DNA of 64,000 nucleotides. It comes from Roseiarcus sp963764955. GTDB taxonomy: Bacteria > Pseudomonadota > Alphaproteobacteria > Rhizobiales > Beijerinckiaceae. Shown one piece after another: positions 55,156-64,000 of the stretch. Position numbers and translations under genes: made by a program. Location of the stretch: the NCBI GenBank assembly GCA_963764955.1, contig CAVXVE010000004.1, positions 124,001 through 188,000 on the forward strand, written 5' to 3'. Under the pieces are notes generated by a model. It ran no database searches and was not told the origin of the DNA. It worked only from the letters and a program-made list of their open reading frames with translations. Position 1 is the first letter of the stretch. Every line of letters begins with the position of its first letter.

Positions 55156-55615
55156 ATGCAAGGACTTTTGTTCACGGCGGCCCTGTTGGCCGCGGGTCTT
55201 GTTGGTTTCGGCAATTTCGGCATGCGGGCGCAAGACACGCGCACCCAGGGAGTGCGTTCTCAAGACTACAGCGTTGAGCAGGGCCCCGAGCAGGCTGGCG
55301 TTTTCGACCGGTGGCTCAAGCCGAACGCCCCGGAATGCGTGCCGGTCTCCGACATCGCGTCGGTGTCGCGGCTAACCAAGCTTACGCCGGCGCAGTTCCA
55401 GTTCGTACGGGCGCTTTATATCGCCATTCCTCCGGTGTCGCGGGAGCTACCTCCGGGCGATAGCGCGATCGTGGCGAGCGCGGACGGGAAGGCGATGATC
55501 GCCGCTTGTATCCGACGGCGAGACCTGCGCGCGGTTCCTGGCGCCCAATTTCATCTTGTCGATGCTGGTTCAGGTGGGCAAAGGCGAGAGCGTGAAGATC
55601 GGAGAGCCGATCTGA
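55156..55615 (+). pseudogene. Hypothetical exported protein (one frameshift)
   Basis: From the ATG at 55156 (GAGGAGG 7 bp upstream) a signal-anchor 'LLFTAALLAAGLVGFG' is followed by 'LKPNAPECVPVSDI', 'LTPAQFQFVRALYIAIPPVS' and 'DSAIVASADGKAMIAA'. Near 55505 the frame shifts by one inserted base; the next frame completes 'VSDGETCARFLAPNFILSML' and 'GESVKIGEPI' to a TGA at 55613-55615. About 152 residues result. No family is recognised; the preserved ending suggests a real, probably periplasmic protein. Confidence 0.65.
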
Positions 55616-55961
55616 GACGCACGGCGCCGCTTATAAGCAGCGCTGCTCATCACGATCGTTGGTCCGCTGACGTGTTTGCCGGCGCCACCTGGTATGGGGA
55701 GGCCGAAGCCTCGGAAGGCGCTAGAACCGGCCACTCCCGCGGTGAACGCGCGCGTTCGCCGACTGAACGATCCGGCTTCCGCGATGGGCGCGGCGAGATC
55801 TTCGACGATAACTCCGACCTTCCACCACAAGCCAAGCGCTATTGCCGGCCGCGCGCTTCCCTTCTATGAATCCAAAGGGTCGAGTCGCGCTCTACCGCTG
55901 GGGGGCGGGCAGCGCTGTCGAGGTGGCGACGGTGTATGGAGACCCCGGGGGCGACGCGGAA
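55616..55961. other. Intergenic region without supported gene
   Basis: About 345 bp before an outer-membrane protein gene. Minus-strand frames at 55570-55835 show no protein-like features. No repeats noticed. Confidence 0.35.
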
Positions 55962-56801
55962 ATGCGAAACTACCAGTGCGCGTTGTTACTCGTGGCGGGA
56001 CTCTGCGCTGCACCGGCGGCAGCCGCGGACCTACCGACGAAGAAGCTGGCGCCGGCGCCCGTTCCCGAGCCAGTCCTTCCCTCGAGCTGGCATTTCGAGA
56101 TCACCGGCTATGGCTGGGCGTCGAGCATCGCTGGAAGCACGGGCTTCGGCTCCCTGCCGACGCTACCTTATTACGCGCCTTTCGCCAAAGTGCTCGAGCA
56201 CTTCCAGGGCGGCATCATGAGTAGCTTCGTCGCCCGCAACGACACGTTCATCGGCGGGATCGATTTCGTCTGGGCGCGGATCGGCGGGTCCGCAATCTTA
56301 CAAAACCCAGACAGCGTGCTCTACGGCGGAAAGACGAGCCTCACTCTCAACGAGGGGTTCATCACCGCCTTCGGCGGCGTTCGCGTGCCGCTCGGCATAC
56401 CGAACCTTTCTCTCTACGGCACGGTCGGCGCCCGTAACTTCTACGCCGGGACAAAGCTCACTGTCAGCGGCCCGTTCGGATTGTTCAACGGGACTGAAAC
56501 CGTGAACAAGGACTGGGTCAATCCGGTCGCCGGCTTCGCCGCGCAGTATCGCTACGACGACCGCTGGTTCATGAATATGCTGGCCGACCTCGGCGGGTGG
56601 TCCGACAGCGCCACCGGACAGGCGCTCACCTCCGTCGGCTACAACTGGACACAGAACATTGCTACGACCGTCGGCTATCGCGTCATGTACAACTACACCC
56701 ACCAGGACACCGGCATCAACGCCATCACCTTCGAACCGAGGAGCTTCCGTTACCAGCAGTGGATGTACGGGCCTTTCGCTGGGTTCAAATATAGCTTCTG
56801 A
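55962..56801 (+). CDS. Outer-membrane beta-barrel protein
   Basis: 279 residues from the ATG at 55962, chosen because the signal peptide 'MRNYQCALLLVAGLCAAPAA' begins there; the longer upstream frame is not protein-like. After a Pro-rich link, barrel strands alternate ('WHFEITGYGWASSIAGSTG', 'FIGGIDFVWARIGG', 'LSLYGTVGARNFYAGTKL', 'TVGYRVMYNYTHQDTG') and the chain ends in Phe ('YGPFAGFKYSF'). The 'F....v.ar.dtf..G.d..w.r.gg' pattern is shared by uncharacterised alphaproteobacterial porin-like proteins. Confidence 0.83.
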   Translation: MRNYQCALLLVAGLCAAPAAAADLPTKKLAPAPVPEPVLPSSWHFEITGYGWASSIAGSTGFGSLPTLPYYAPFAKVLEHFQGGIMSSFVARNDTFIGGIDFVWARIGGSAILQNPDSVLYGGKTSLTLNEGFITAFGGVRVPLGIPNLSLYGTVGARNFYAGTKLTVSGPFGLFNGTETVNKDWVNPVAGFAAQYRYDDRWFMNMLADLGGWSDSATGQALTSVGYNWTQNIATTVGYRVMYNYTHQDTGINAITFEPRSFRYQQWMYGPFAGFKYSF

Positions 56802-56822
56802 TCCGACAGCTTTTCCGCCCGT

Positions 56823-57407
56823 TCACCAGGCTTCGAGCGCGCGCGTCACGCGCTCGAGAAACGCCGCGCGCCGGGGCGCGGCGGTGAAATTCATGTCGTA
56901 GAGGGCGAGATACTCGAAGCGGCCCTTCGGATCGATCAGCGCGCCAATGTTGTCGCGCACGAACCGGAGCGGAGGGTCGCCCTTTGCGGAGACATCGCGC
57001 TGGCCTTCGCCATAGGCGCATACCGAAGCCATGCGCTTGATGTGATGAAGGTTGGGATGGAAGAGCCCGGCCTCGTCGATGCGGACGGCGACGCCCGGCA
57101 GAAACACGCGCTGGAAATAGCCCTGCATGATCGCGGGCAGGCCGTCGAACCAAACGGGAAACACAAGCACGAGCCCGTCGACCGCTCGGAGGCGCTGAAC
57201 GTATCCTTCGACCTCGCGCGTGTTGGCGTTCGTGTCGACATAGTGGAGGAGTCCCTCCCGTGACATGACGGGATCGAACTTTTCCGCATAGAGGTCGAGA
57301 TCGTCGACGATATGCCCGCCCGCCCGCAGGATCTCGACGACGCGGCCGTGCAAAGCGGATACGAAGCTCGTTTCCAACGGATGGGCGAAGACGACAAGAA
57401 TTCGCAA
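56823..57407 (-). CDS. NAD(P)H:quinone oxidoreductase / flavodoxin-fold reductase
   Basis: 194 residues of the NQO1/MdaB-like flavodoxin-2 family. Visible: the flavin phosphate region 'MRILVVFAHPLETSFVSALH', 'YVQRLRAVDGLVLVFPVWFD' and 'GLPAIMQGYFQRVFLPGVAV', then 'MASVCAYGE'. Such enzymes reduce quinones or nitroaromatics by two electrons using FMN or FAD. It begins 3 bp after the MFS gene on the same strand, so the pair may handle a toxic aromatic or oxidant. Confidence 0.9.
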   Translation of the reverse strand: MRILVVFAHPLETSFVSALHGRVVEILRAGGHIVDDLDLYAEKFDPVMSREGLLHYVDTNANTREVEGYVQRLRAVDGLVLVFPVWFDGLPAIMQGYFQRVFLPGVAVRIDEAGLFHPNLHHIKRMASVCAYGEGQRDVSAKGDPPLRFVRDNIGALIDPKGRFEYLALYDMNFTAAPRRAAFLERVTRALEAW

Positions 57408-57410
57408 TCT

Positions 57411-59054
57411 CTATGCTCCGGCCGGCTCTGCGGAGCGATTCAGAAACTCGCCTCCGCGTTCGGCGGCTATGAGAAATTCGATCCGCGGCGGCTCGAGCAA
57501 CATCTCTCGGATCTGGTCCTCGAGCACCCGATCGGCGTTGGTGACCCGCTCGCGCAAGTGCATGAGCTCGAGCCATGAGTCGATGAGATAGGCTTCCTCA
57601 TACCGCCCCTCGTCGCCGGCGTCCTCGAAGATGCCCCAGGCGAACGCGCCGTCGCGGCGACGCTCGAACCCCAGTTCGTCCAGGGCGCGCAGAAACCCGA
57701 CGCGGTCCTTGGGGTCGATCCGATATTCGATCTTCACCAGGACCGGCCCGCGATTGTTGTCGATCTCCGCATAGGTCTGCGGCATGCTCCAGTGTTGGGA
57801 CGGCGAAAGGTCGAGCGACGCGCCCTGCTGCAGCCTCCATCGCCAGGTGAGGGGAAGCGCCGCGAGCGCGCCTCCAGCGGCGATGAGGAGAGTGGTCGGG
57901 AGCCCGGTTTTTGCCGCGATCTCGCCCCACGCCGCGCTGCACAAGGTCATTGTCCCGTAGATGACGGTCAGGAACACTGCGAGGCCGCGGCCGCGCACCC
58001 AATCGGGCAAGACATTCTGGGCGGACGTGTAGAGGCACGTCAGATTGTTGACCCACGCGACACCGGCGATAAGCGCGGCGCCGAGAGCGATGCCCAGGTC
58101 GTGCGCAAAAGCGAACACGACAAGCGCGACTGACGTCACGATCGTCCCGGCGGCGATCAGCCGGTCAGGGCCGAATCGACGGAGCAACTGCTCATGTCCG
58201 AGGGACCCGAGAACCGCTCCGGCGCTGATCGCGCTCAACAAGAGGCCGTAGTGCTCAGCGCCTTGGCCGGTTCGCCGGGCGATCAAAGGCAAAAGACCCC
58301 AGTAGGCCGCGGTGAACGGATAGATGGCTATGGTCCGCGCGAGGGTCGCCCAGAGGAGGCGGTTGTTGGCTGCGTGCCGAAGGCCGGTGCGCAGCGCGCT
58401 GCTCAATCTTTCGGCGGGCAGTGACGCAGATCGCCTCGCGGGTGCGCGCCACCAGGTGAGCGCCGCGATCACCGCCAGATTGGCGCCGACGAAAATCCAG
58501 AATGGCGCGGCCACACCGAGCGCCGCGATGACGAAGCCGCCGAGCGTCGGACCCACCGTGCGGCTGAGATTATAGCTGACGCTGTGGGCGGCGATGGCTC
58601 CGGGAACCAGGGGCTTCGGCACGAGGAGCGGCAAGATCGACAGCCAGGCCGGAATGTTGAGCGACCAGGCCGCGCTGAGGACGAATGTCGTAAGCAGCAA
58701 TACGAGCGGCGACGCGTAATCGAGCGCCACCACGGCGGCGAAAGCCGCCATCAGCGCAGCGATAGCGTAGGAGACGGCGATGATCATCCGCCGTGGATCG
58801 ATGATATCGGCGATCGCGCCTGCGGGAAGGGTGAACAGGAAAATCGGCAGCGTCGTCGCCGCGTGCAAGAGCGCAACCTCGAAGGGGTCCAGGCCGAACG
58901 TGGTCATCAGCCAGCCGGCCGCGGTGTCATACATCGCGATGCCGATCAACCCGCATGTGCTCGCCATCCAGACGACCAGGAAGGCCGGATGGGCGAATGC
59001 GCCGAGCATCGGCGCTGCTCGGCCCTCGGCCTGGTGTGTGGGACGGAACTGCAT
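57411..59054 (-). CDS. MFS transporter (EntS/DUF894 type) with C-terminal ABM-like domain
   Basis: About 547 residues from the ATG at 59054. Twelve membrane helices occupy residues 15-410 ('IGIAMYDTAAGWLMTTFGLD', 'LPAGAIADIIDPRRMIIAVS', 'NLSRTVGPTLGGFVIAALGV', 'LPDWVRGRGLAVFLTVIYG'). A soluble C-terminal domain of about 130 residues follows, 'PVLVKIEYRIDPKDRVGFLR' and 'GAFAWGIFEDAGDEGRYEEA', like antibiotic-biosynthesis monooxygenase folds often fused to this transporter type. A paralogue is at 60214. It is probably an exporter; substrate unknown. Confidence 0.9.
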   Translation of the reverse strand: MQFRPTHQAEGRAAPMLGAFAHPAFLVVWMASTCGLIGIAMYDTAAGWLMTTFGLDPFEVALLHAATTLPIFLFTLPAGAIADIIDPRRMIIAVSYAIAALMAAFAAVVALDYASPLVLLLTTFVLSAAWSLNIPAWLSILPLLVPKPLVPGAIAAHSVSYNLSRTVGPTLGGFVIAALGVAAPFWIFVGANLAVIAALTWWRAPARRSASLPAERLSSALRTGLRHAANNRLLWATLARTIAIYPFTAAYWGLLPLIARRTGQGAEHYGLLLSAISAGAVLGSLGHEQLLRRFGPDRLIAAGTIVTSVALVVFAFAHDLGIALGAALIAGVAWVNNLTCLYTSAQNVLPDWVRGRGLAVFLTVIYGTMTLCSAAWGEIAAKTGLPTTLLIAAGGALAALPLTWRWRLQQGASLDLSPSQHWSMPQTYAEIDNNRGPVLVKIEYRIDPKDRVGFLRALDELGFERRRDGAFAWGIFEDAGDEGRYEEAYLIDSWLELMHLRERVTNADRVLEDQIREMLLEPPRIEFLIAAERGGEFLNRSAEPAGA

Positions 59055-59088
59055 CTTCAAGTTGCTTCCTCGCCGGACCTCTTACGGC

Positions 59089-59949
59089 CTAGTGTGAGAC
59101 GAGCGTGCAGCGCTCGGCCCTGACAAGGAGATCGCGCGTCACTCCGCCGAACGCCCATTCGCGCAGACGGCTGTGGCCGAACGCGCCTGCGACGATCAGG
59201 TCGGCCTTGAGGCCCTCGGCGATCCTGGAGAGATGCGCCGCCTCCGTTCCGCTGAGCGGCGTCGCGACGCAAGTCGCCTCTACACCGTGGCGATGAAGCC
59301 AGTCGCCGACGTCGGCGACATGTCGTTGCGCCAATTCGATTTCATGCTCATGGGCGAGCTCGACGACATCAACCTTGCTGCAGGCTTCCAGGATCGGGAG
59401 AGCATCCGCGACCGCTCGTCGCGCCTCGGGCAAATCTTTCCAGCAAACCAGGGCCTGCGTCAATTTGAGCCCCGTTACGTCGGGCGGCGCCAAAAGAACA
59501 GGGCGCCCCGCGCGCATGAGCAGATCGGCGACGTCGATTTCGGGCGAAGGTGAGAACATCCGCTCGTCGGGCACAACCGCTGCGACGATCAGGTCGGCCG
59601 CGCGCGCCTCGCTGGCGACAGGCTCCGAGGCCGGTCCGGCGGCCACGTGCGAGCGCCACTGAAGATTGTCCACCCCTGACAAGGCGGACCGGAACTCCGC
59701 TTCGACAGCGGCGGCCCGCTCTCGAAATTTTTCGAACTCGCGGCCGCGCGGCTCCCCGGGGCCAATGGCCATGATCGAGGAGTGCAACGAAAGCTGCCTT
59801 GCGGCGACGCCAATGACCGCGGCGGAGAAACGCTGCGCCAGGTCGGCCACGACCTCCAGGAGCTCGGTATTGGACCGATCCGTGCGCATGCAGGCCAGAA
59901 GAGTGGAAACGCTCGCCAACCGGCTCTCCATGGGCGAGTGCGGTTGCAT
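59089..59949 (-). CDS. Universal stress protein UspA family, tandem domain
   Basis: 286 residues. Two UspA-like halves: the first with 'ELLEVVADLAQRFSAAVIGV' and 'SEARAADLIVAAVVPDERMF', the second with 'LTQALVCWKDLPEARRAVAD' and the ATP-loop-type ending 'ADLIVAGAFGHSRLREWAFG' ('G-x2-G-x9-G' variant). It sits between two divergent members of the same transporter family and is co-directional with the MFS-quinone reductase pair, suggesting a shared stress response. Confidence 0.9.
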   Translation of the reverse strand: MQPHSPMESRLASVSTLLACMRTDRSNTELLEVVADLAQRFSAAVIGVAARQLSLHSSIMAIGPGEPRGREFEKFRERAAAVEAEFRSALSGVDNLQWRSHVAAGPASEPVASEARAADLIVAAVVPDERMFSPSPEIDVADLLMRAGRPVLLAPPDVTGLKLTQALVCWKDLPEARRAVADALPILEACSKVDVVELAHEHEIELAQRHVADVGDWLHRHGVEATCVATPLSGTEAAHLSRIAEGLKADLIVAGAFGHSRLREWAFGGVTRDLLVRAERCTLVSH

Positions 59950-60213
59950 CCGCCCGCCGATTCAAATTATTAAAACGCCGCGCCGCCAAGGCGGAACGCG
60001 ATACGGGTGGGAATATAGCCCTCAGCCGTCGGAATTCGACTGGCGCCGAGGTCGAAATCAAAATATTCAGCGCCGCGGGGCAGTTTTGCGCCGTCTTCAC
60101 GCGGCTGACCCGGAGCGCCGAGGCGCCTTGAAACTTCTACCGATGTTCGCCATTTGACCTAGGATTTCGGCGGGCGTTGGCCCTCCGGCTTTTGTTCTTC
60201 CCACGAGGCCTTT

Positions 60214-61899
60214 TTGTCCAGCGAGTCCAGCATCAATTCGGACGCGCCCGCAGGCGGGGACGTGCGTTGGGGCGTTTTCAGCAGTTTGGCGTTCACCGTC
60301 ATGCTGGTCGCGAGTTCGGCGTCGAACGTCGGCTTCGCCATGTTCGACATGTCGTCGAACTGGCTGATGACCAGCCTTAATCCCGATCCGATGATGGTCT
60401 CGGCGGTTCAGGTCGCGACCACGCTGCCGATGTTTCTCCTGACCCTGCCGGCCGGCGCGCTGACCGACATCCTCGACGCGCGCAGGCTGCTGATCGGCGC
60501 GCAGCTCGCCGTGACCGCGATCTCGATCGTCTTCGCCGCCTTGGTCACGACGCATTGGGCGACGCCGGCTGTGCTGCTTGCGACCGCCTTTTGTCTCGGC
60601 GGAAGCGGAGCGCTCGCCGCGCCAGCGTGGCTCGTGATCACGCCCATGCTGGTGCCGAAGCACGACCTGGACAGCGCGATCGCGATCAACAACGCAAGCT
60701 ACAACGTGAGCCGCGCGATCGGCCCGGCCCTTGGCGGATTGGCGATCGCGACCGTCAGCATCGCGGCGCCGTTCTGGTGCTTTTGCGTGGGCAATATCGC
60801 CGTGCTCGCGGCGCTCATCTGGTGGCGCGCTCCGCGCCGGGCAAGAGAGTCCCTGCCGGCTGAGCGCCTTGTCAGCGCGCTGCGCACCGGCCTGCGCTAC
60901 GCCAGAAACAATCGCGACATTGATTCCACGATCATCCGCGCCCTCGCCTTTTTCCTCTTCGCCAGCGCCTATTGGGCGTTGCTGCCGCTGGTCGCGCGCA
61001 CGCAGATCCATAATGGGCCCGAAGTCTACGGTATTCTGCTCGGCATGATCGGGGTGGGGTCGATCCTTGGCTCCTTTGCGCTCAACAGTCTCAAGGCGCT
61101 CCTCGGTCCCGACCGTCTGGCGACGGTTGGGACCCTTGGCACAATTCTCGCTCTCGTGCTGTACGGCGAGGCGCGCGACCCCTTCATCGCCGGCGCCGCG
61201 AGCCTGATTGCGGGCGCGTCATGGATCACGATGATGACGACGCTGTTCGTTTCGGCGCAGGTGGCGCTGCCGGAATGGGTGCGGGGCCGGGGTCTGGCGC
61301 TTTTCCTGACGGCGTATTTCGGCGCGATGACGCTCGGCAGCGCGCTCTGGGGCAAGGTGGCCAGCATCGAAGGGGTTCCGACCGCGCTTTATCTCGCCGC
61401 GGCGGGCGCGGCGGTCGGCATGGTCCTGACCGCGCGCTGGAGACTGCAAACCGCCGCCGCACTCGACCTTACGCCGTCCATGCACTGGCGCACCCCGGTG
61501 TTCGTGCATCCGGTGGAGGACGACGAGGGGCCGATCCTCTTGACGGTCGAGTATCGGATCGACCCGAAGGACATCAAGCCCTTCCTCACGCTCATGCATG
61601 AAATCGGTCTCGAGCGGAAACGCGACGGCGCATATGCGTGGGGCGTTTTCGAGGATATTCAGGTCAGCGGCCGGATCGTCGAGACCTTTCTCATCCAGTC
61701 GCTGCTCGAGCTCAAGCACCTGCGGACGCGGGTGACGATCGCCGACCGCCTGATTGAGGAAAAGGCGCGCGCGTTCGTTAAGGAGCCGGTGAAGGTGAAA
61801 TTTCTTGTCGCCCCGAAGCGCCACCGTCACAAGCGGCGGAAAGGGTCGAGGACGCTGGTTCCCCCGCAGGCGGCTCGCGAGCCCGCTCCAGCGGGGTAG
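60214..61899 (+). CDS. MFS transporter (EntS/DUF894 type) with C-terminal ABM-like domain, paralogue
   Basis: 561 residues from a TTG at 60214 with CACGAGG upstream; first membrane helix begins near residue 22. It follows the paralogue at 57411 along its length: 'NVGFAMFDMSSNWLMTSLNP', 'LPAGALTDILDARRLLIGAQ', 'NVSRAIGPALGGLAIATVSI', 'LPEWVRGRGLALFLTAYFG', then 'ILLTVEYRIDPKDIKPFLTL' and 'GAYAWGVFEDIQVSGRIVET' in the soluble tail, plus a basic extension ('KRHRHKRRKGSR'). The two genes are read divergently with the UspA gene between, from an old duplication. Confidence 0.9.
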   Translation: MSSESSINSDAPAGGDVRWGVFSSLAFTVMLVASSASNVGFAMFDMSSNWLMTSLNPDPMMVSAVQVATTLPMFLLTLPAGALTDILDARRLLIGAQLAVTAISIVFAALVTTHWATPAVLLATAFCLGGSGALAAPAWLVITPMLVPKHDLDSAIAINNASYNVSRAIGPALGGLAIATVSIAAPFWCFCVGNIAVLAALIWWRAPRRARESLPAERLVSALRTGLRYARNNRDIDSTIIRALAFFLFASAYWALLPLVARTQIHNGPEVYGILLGMIGVGSILGSFALNSLKALLGPDRLATVGTLGTILALVLYGEARDPFIAGAASLIAGASWITMMTTLFVSAQVALPEWVRGRGLALFLTAYFGAMTLGSALWGKVASIEGVPTALYLAAAGAAVGMVLTARWRLQTAAALDLTPSMHWRTPVFVHPVEDDEGPILLTVEYRIDPKDIKPFLTLMHEIGLERKRDGAYAWGVFEDIQVSGRIVETFLIQSLLELKHLRTRVTIADRLIEEKARAFVKEPVKVKFLVAPKRHRHKRRKGSRTLVPPQAAREPAPAG

Positions 61900-61915
61900 G
61901 CGCGAGCGCGCGGCC

Positions 61916-62770
61916 TCAATCGGACCCGATCGCCTTCGGCCGCGCCGCGCGCTCCGATTCGGCGATCGGCTTCGCCATCAGGCGAAGAACCTCGTCCTCA
62001 GCCGCGATGCGTCGGAAGCGTTGAAGCGCGCCGGCGCGCGCGAACGCCTCGTGCAGATAGGAGCCGGCCGGCGGGCAGGACCAGAAATCGTAGCCGCTCC
62101 ACACGATCGCCTCGCTCCATAAGTGCACGAAGGTCGCGCCGCGCGCCGCGTCAACGGCCCAGTTGCGATAGCCGGGCAGGAAAAGCTTCCAGAACTGTTC
62201 CGGCTCGATCGGATAGCAGACATGCGAATCGAGCGCGTGTTGAGCGAGGCCGTGCCTGGCGAGGACCGGCGTCAACAGGAACGGGCCGACCGCGCCCCAT
62301 CTCTGGTCGACGTCAATCGCGGCCTCAGAAGTCGCGACCAGTTCAGCCAGCGCCGGGTGCGTCGGCGGAAGCCTTAACACCGCATTGTTGACGAGGCTCG
62401 TTCCGACGGCGTCGGCCTGGCGGCAGAATATGAAGCCGTCATTGTCGAAGGCAGGCTGGCTCAGGCAGAGCATGTCGGTATCGACCCAGCAGAAGCCCGT
62501 CTCTCGGATCATCCGGTAACGAAACATGTCGGCGAAGGTCGCGATCGAAGGCTTGCCGTTGGCGATGAACCGGCGGGTCAGCGATTCGTCCGGGCAAATC
62601 GCTCTCGCGTCCGCAAGCCGCACCCCGGGAGGCAGTTCGAGGCGCTGATCGTAGCTGAAGACGCGCAAGCTTGCGCCGGCTTGAGGGAACGACGCGAGGC
62701 AACCGTAGGCGAACGGATTGAGGACCCCTTGCCAGAAGGAGGCGAACTCTAAGCCGCCGGTCTGGCTCAC
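61916..62770 (-). CDS. DXD-type glycosyltransferase (capsular / alpha-1,4-GT-like)
   Basis: About 284 residues from a GTG at 62770 that overlaps the stop of the methyltransferase gene (GTGA). The start region 'FASFWQGVLNPFAYGCLASF' and 'GASLRVFSYD' is typical of GT32/Gb3-synthase-like enzymes; the metal-binding DxD is in 'FCWVDTDMLCLSQP'. Later come 'NNAVLRLPPTHPALAELV', 'GAVGPFLLTPVLARHGL' and 'ATFVHLWSEAI' with an active-site histidine. It probably transfers a hexose to a surface glycan. Confidence 0.82.
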   Translation of the reverse strand: MSQTGGLEFASFWQGVLNPFAYGCLASFPQAGASLRVFSYDQRLELPPGVRLADARAICPDESLTRRFIANGKPSIATFADMFRYRMIRETGFCWVDTDMLCLSQPAFDNDGFIFCRQADAVGTSLVNNAVLRLPPTHPALAELVATSEAAIDVDQRWGAVGPFLLTPVLARHGLAQHALDSHVCYPIEPEQFWKLFLPGYRNWAVDAARGATFVHLWSEAIVWSGYDFWSCPPAGSYLHEAFARAGALQRFRRIAAEDEVLRLMAKPIAESERAARPKAIGSD

Positions 62771-63516
62771 TCGATTCTGGCCAGCACATTGCGGCCGGCC
62801 TCCTCCCAGTCGCCGTAGAACGTCTCGGTCGTCAAATCGCCTCGCGACACGAATTCGCAATAGACATCGAAGATCCAGCTTGCATGCACGTCGTCCAGCA
62901 GCATATGCCGGCCGCGCTGCCCGGCGCCGATGCGAATGCAATTGGCCATGTCGGAGCGGGCGACCGCGTCGGTGTGGCCGCCGTCGACATGAAAGATGTC
63001 GAACGCGAGCTCGGCGCGCCGGCTGACGAGCCAGGGCAGGACTTCGCGCGAATCGCCGGTAAACAGGTGCACGCGCCCCGGGAACTCGCCTTTAAGGAAA
63101 TCGACGCATTCGGCTGTATAGGCGTGCGCCATGTTGTCGACGCCGTAATATTCGAGCCGCGGGCTCGACGACAGCGCGAGCAGCGCGCTATGGCCCGCGT
63201 TGACACCGACTTCGAGCAGGCGCTCCTTGAACCGCACGGCGCGCCAGACATTGCGGCGGGCCGGGGCGAGCGCGGCGTCCGGAGGTTGCTCGACAAAGCG
63301 GTCCTCGAGGTCGGGGTAAAAAATGTTCCCCTCCAGGCGTTCGCCGGACTGCTTGACAAGGTCGGCGATGCGCTTGAGGCGCAGGCGGAAGCGGTCGGCG
63401 AAGACCTCGTCGAGCGTGTCGCGCTCAATCGAATAATCTGGGATTTCCGACAAGGGTATAGGCTTCCCGGGAAGAAGCCTGCGGCCGTTCATGATTGCGA
63501 AGCCTTGTTCTCGCAT
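62767..63516 (-). CDS. Class I SAM-dependent methyltransferase
   Basis: 249 residues, ATG at 63516 (a second ATG lies at 63492). The central domain has motif I 'LLEVGVNAGHSALLAL', then 'YYGVDNMAHAYTAECVDF', 'LFTGDSREVLPWLV' and 'FDIFHVDGGHTDAVARSDMA', the Methyltransf_24 pattern with Asp and His near the active site. The stop overlaps the start of the glycosyltransferase gene, so both probably modify the same surface glycan. The N-terminal 80 residues are less conserved. Confidence 0.85.
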   Translation of the reverse strand: MREQGFAIMNGRRLLPGKPIPLSEIPDYSIERDTLDEVFADRFRLRLKRIADLVKQSGERLEGNIFYPDLEDRFVEQPPDAALAPARRNVWRAVRFKERLLEVGVNAGHSALLALSSSPRLEYYGVDNMAHAYTAECVDFLKGEFPGRVHLFTGDSREVLPWLVSRRAELAFDIFHVDGGHTDAVARSDMANCIRIGAGQRGRHMLLDDVHASWIFDVYCEFVSRGDLTTETFYGDWEEAGRNVLARIE

Positions 63517-63749
63517 AATGGCGATCGTCGTTGCAGGTCGCCGCTATGGCATGGTTTCGCCGGTCAAGGGAACGGAATTGGTAAGCGGGCTCTCGAACGC
63601 GGTAGCCGTCGCTAGCGCAGTCCCCTTGACTCTCGACCCAAGCAATCCTTATTCGGCATTGGTTTTGCATCTCCCAGCAATATTGGAACGATGCATGCGC
63701 TCGGCTCGTAACCGTTGGGCGCGTTTCGAGCGAGCGGAGCAGTCGTAGG

Positions 63750-64000
63750 ATGCGGCGACCCCTTCGGATTGAGGGCTATGCGATTGCGTCAGCCGACGGG
63801 ATGATCGCGGACGCCACCGGATTTATGCCTGACTCGCTCAAATTCGAAGCCGACCAGCGCTTTTTTCTCGAGGCGCTCGATCGCGCGGCGATGGTCGCGC
63901 ACGGGCGCCTGTCGCACGAGGGCCAGCCCGAGCTCGCATACGCGCCGGCGCCTCATCCTTACGCGGCGCGTGCCCGACCTCGCGCCTGACCCCGATAATC
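63750..64000 (+). pseudogene. Dihydrofolate reductase / RibD C-terminal family protein, partial and frameshifted
   Basis: From the ATG at 63750: 'LRIEGYAIASADGMIADATG' and 'LKFEADQRFFLEALDRAAMV', the N-terminus of DHFR-like/RibD reductase domains. After 'HGRLSHEGQP' the frame changes near 63930; the next frame gives 'RRRLILTRRVPDLAPDP', the expected continuation, and runs off the window end. One inserted base explains it. The original frame ends at about 63989. Substrate of this reductase subfamily is unknown. Confidence 0.75.

Overview
The window is a high-GC chromosomal segment of an alphaproteobacterium. A GcrA-type cell-cycle regulator (12678-13226) supports this strongly. The other neighbours (CckA-like hybrid kinase, two YihY proteins, nadK-nudK pair, D-erythronate dehydrogenase, DUF3237) fit the order Hyphomicrobiales, possibly near Beijerinckiaceae or Methylocystaceae; that finer placement is inference.

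Layout. 1-22471 is core chromosome: folD, nadK-nudK, a histidine kinase with denD, an RlpA-like protein, an acyl-CoA dehydrogenase, YihY, a PAS-GAF hybrid kinase, gcrA, a TPR methyltransferase, a small protein resembling a free-standing lanthipeptide-synthetase lyase domain, an L-galactonate-type sugar acid oxidation pair, leuA, comM and a second hybrid kinase. 22597-31951 is a genomic island of lower, uneven GC. It lies between a 16-bp copy of the 5' end of tRNA-Arg (left) and the complete tRNA-Arg(CCG) gene (right). It holds a truncated tyrosine integrase, an HNH relic, an odd acidic/basic modular protein, a SIR2-like protein, several small unknown genes, an iteron-like array, a small-terminase-like gene followed by two perfect hairpins, and an AlpA-like regulator. 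No capsid, tail or large-terminase gene is visible, so it looks like a decayed phage satellite. 32194-34674 is a scar: a class III cyclase, then relics of an SDR enzyme, a glycosyltransferase and an OmpR-type regulator. 34916-48189 holds a NodT-type efflux outer-membrane protein, porin-like proteins, an aldo/keto reductase, moaC-moeA, a glycosyltransferase, DUF4239, an MFS transporter, recO, a sulfatase relic and a second YihY. 48575-64000 holds a second class III cyclase, a periplasmic molybdoenzyme with its cytochrome b, a fasciclin / ECF sigma / RskA anti-sigma group, secreted and outer-membrane proteins, two related MFS transporters around a UspA protein, and a glycosyltransferase-methyltransferase pair.

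Genes that plausibly work together: moaC-moeA supply molybdenum cofactor of the kind used by the MsrP-like enzyme; the fasciclin, sigma factor and RskA resemble the mycobacterial SigK/RskA/MPT70-83 regulon; the LgoD-like dehydrogenase and the tagaturonate/fructuronate reductase-like enzyme would catalyse successive steps.

Caution: at least eleven conserved genes are broken by single frameshifts, most equivalent to one inserted base, including leuA, moeA and the ECF sigma factor. Such a density in housekeeping genes suggests sequence or assembly error rather than decay. These genes are given as full spans and typed pseudogene where the reading frame is interrupted.
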